Shown: positions 62,871-64,000 of the stretch, one piece after another
How positions within the stretch are numbered: position 1 is the first letter of the stretch
Layout of the letters: each line of letters opens with the position of its first letter
Source of the DNA: Rhyzopertha dominica
Lineage: Eukaryota; Arthropoda; Insecta; Coleoptera; Bostrichidae
DNA length: 64,000 nucleotides
Assembly: GCA_025024175.1 (NCBI GenBank)
Contig: QCXZ01000001.1
Location: 38,992,942 to 39,056,941, forward strand
Reading direction: 5' to 3'
Made by a program: the position numbers and the translations under genes
Notes under the pieces: generated by a model
What the model was told of the DNA's origin: nothing
The model's database searches: none
What the model saw: the letters and a program-made list of their open reading frames with translations, nothing else

Positions 62871-64000
62871 TTACATTTTGCCCGATCGCTCCAAGTAAAT
62901 GCCCCTCTTAACATTCAACTGCAATTTGCTCGGAAAGAGTAAATTTTAATCGCATGAACAACGAGTACTTTCTTTGTTTACAAGATCCAAAGATTATAAA
63001 AACAGATAGTTTTGAAAACAATACTTACCCGTTAAGTGTCAAAATGTGGGAGTTTGGCCCCCTCCCGGCCCCTCAAAACATTTATTAAATAAATGTGCCC
63101 ATCATTTTAACGGTTTCCACTTGAAGTAATAATTACCAAAATTTGATCAAATTATAACATTACATCTTGAAAAACTGCTTCCCTTACCCCATATTTAAGA
63201 GTGAATATCTTAGTAGGCGGGCGTTATTTCGAAAAACTGTACTGTAAAATAGTGCTATTTTTATTTCAGTTTTCAGATTGCGAGAGGTTGCCCACATAAT
63301 GCGGGACATCCAGTATATGCTGTTTGGGATATTCGAGTAACATAGATTCCTGATATAGACAAAATCGTCCGACCATATTATGCTGAAAATATTTTCATAG
63401 CCGTTTACAGTGATTAATTGAATTTAATCAATTAATAAACTATTCCGCCAAGCATTTGAAGTCCTCGCCCCTCCCAAATATCTGAGAGGCAAAAAGTGTG
63501 CTAGGTTTTCTGATTGGTGTGCTAGACTGTGCAAAAGGTGCTTATTCGGCATGAATAAGTAATTAAAAAAGAAGGGCCTGAGGGGGGACAACATTAACTT
63601 GGCTCCTTAAATATTTTTATGTGTCTAGCACTTGTAATCCAAATTCAATATTGTCTTTAACTTGCCTCCCCCCGCATTTTAAGTCATGTATCTAAGAAGC
63701 AAAGAGTGTACTAGGTTTCTGATTGTTGTGCTAGACTGTGCAAAAGGTGCTTATTCAGCATAGATAAGTAATTAAAAGATATGGGCCAGAGGGGGACAGC
63801 ATTAACTTGGCGTCCCAAAGATTTATTTTAGAGAAAACGGGAGATGTGCTAGCTGTTTTTAGTGGTGTGCTAGGGTGTGCAGTCACAAGACTACCCGACG
63901 GTATGTGTATAGCACTTGTAATTCAAATTCAATATCGTCATTAACTTGTCCCCCCCCCGCATTTGAAGTCATGTATCTAAGAAGCAAAGGGTGTGCTAGG

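Larger units (their letters stand above)
59990..64000. mobile_element. Large foldback-like element, right end beyond the window
   Basis: The left arm (about 59990-62140) and right arm (62235 to the window end) pair inverted around a centre near 62185: ATGTAGCTACAACGTAGAGT (62112) against its complement (62256), CGTAGGTCGGACG-type and ATACTGGATGTCCCGCATTA at 61328 against 63302. Each arm holds roughly 294-nt subrepeats built on CACACCCTAGCACACC, GTGCTAGACTGTGC-type words and G/C runs: left units start near 60377, 60671 and 60967; right ones are at 63470-64000. No transposase ORF found. The arms differ by nested insertions and deletions. Confidence 0.75.

Noticed and set aside
1..64000. CRISPR arrays, bacterial operons, riboswitches
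   Set aside because: Introns, insect odorant receptor and eukaryotic transposons show nuclear animal DNA; the tandem repeats seen lack CRISPR geometry.

Overview
This is a repeat-rich, AT-rich stretch of an insect nuclear genome, possibly a beetle, though the order is not proven. The evidence is a complete insect-type (7tm_6) odorant receptor gene with spliceosomal introns. Jockey-type LINEs, Penelope-like elements, Tc1/mariner, THAP and piggyBac-type elements are also present. Scattered single N bases show that it is draft sequence.

Only two protein-coding genes are well supported. The first, on the + strand at 28501-35520, is a STAND/NLR-like protein of about 2310 residues in two exons. 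It carries two lipase-like alpha/beta-hydrolase domains (the first with a broken nucleophile motif, the second with GHSLGG), a long linker of unknown fold, a NACHT-type P-loop ATPase and about 20 ankyrin repeats. A decayed relative of its ankyrin end and 3' flank lies upstream at 21915-23190. The second gene, on the - strand at 39016-48723, is a six-exon odorant receptor of 391 residues. I assembled it from splice sites that join in frame; its introns of about 4.8 and 3.6 kb are filled with transposon remains.

Layout. 1-21.9 kb: no host gene found; a long inverted repeat (0.66-2.31 kb), an inverted Penelope-like pair (4.80-5.24), mariner relics (5.28-5.89, 8.72-9.11), a 2.9-kb inverted repeat (9.54-12.42), tandem repeats and a LINE relic (17.56-18.13). 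21.9-28.5 kb: the ankyrin pseudogene and a palindromic transposon with internal subrepeats just upstream of the NLR-like gene. 28.5-36 kb: the NLR-like gene. 36-39 kb: ribozyme-like relic, weak ORFs and nested inverted repeats. 39-48.8 kb: the odorant receptor with THAP, gypsy, mariner and DDE transposase remnants inside its introns. 49.2-53.4 kb: a Jockey fragment abutting a 5S rRNA pseudogene, then two Penelope-like copies joined head to head. 53.4-59 kb: MITEs, a repeat copy and a decayed LINE. 60-64 kb: a large foldback element that runs off the window end and carries a nested TTAA MITE whose empty site survives in the opposite arm.

The most notable candidate system is the hydrolase-NACHT-ankyrin protein. 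Its effector-ATPase-sensor order is that of NLR/STAND immune receptors, a protein type not well established in insects. Four loci also show hammerhead-ribozyme-like cores typical of Penelope-like elements.
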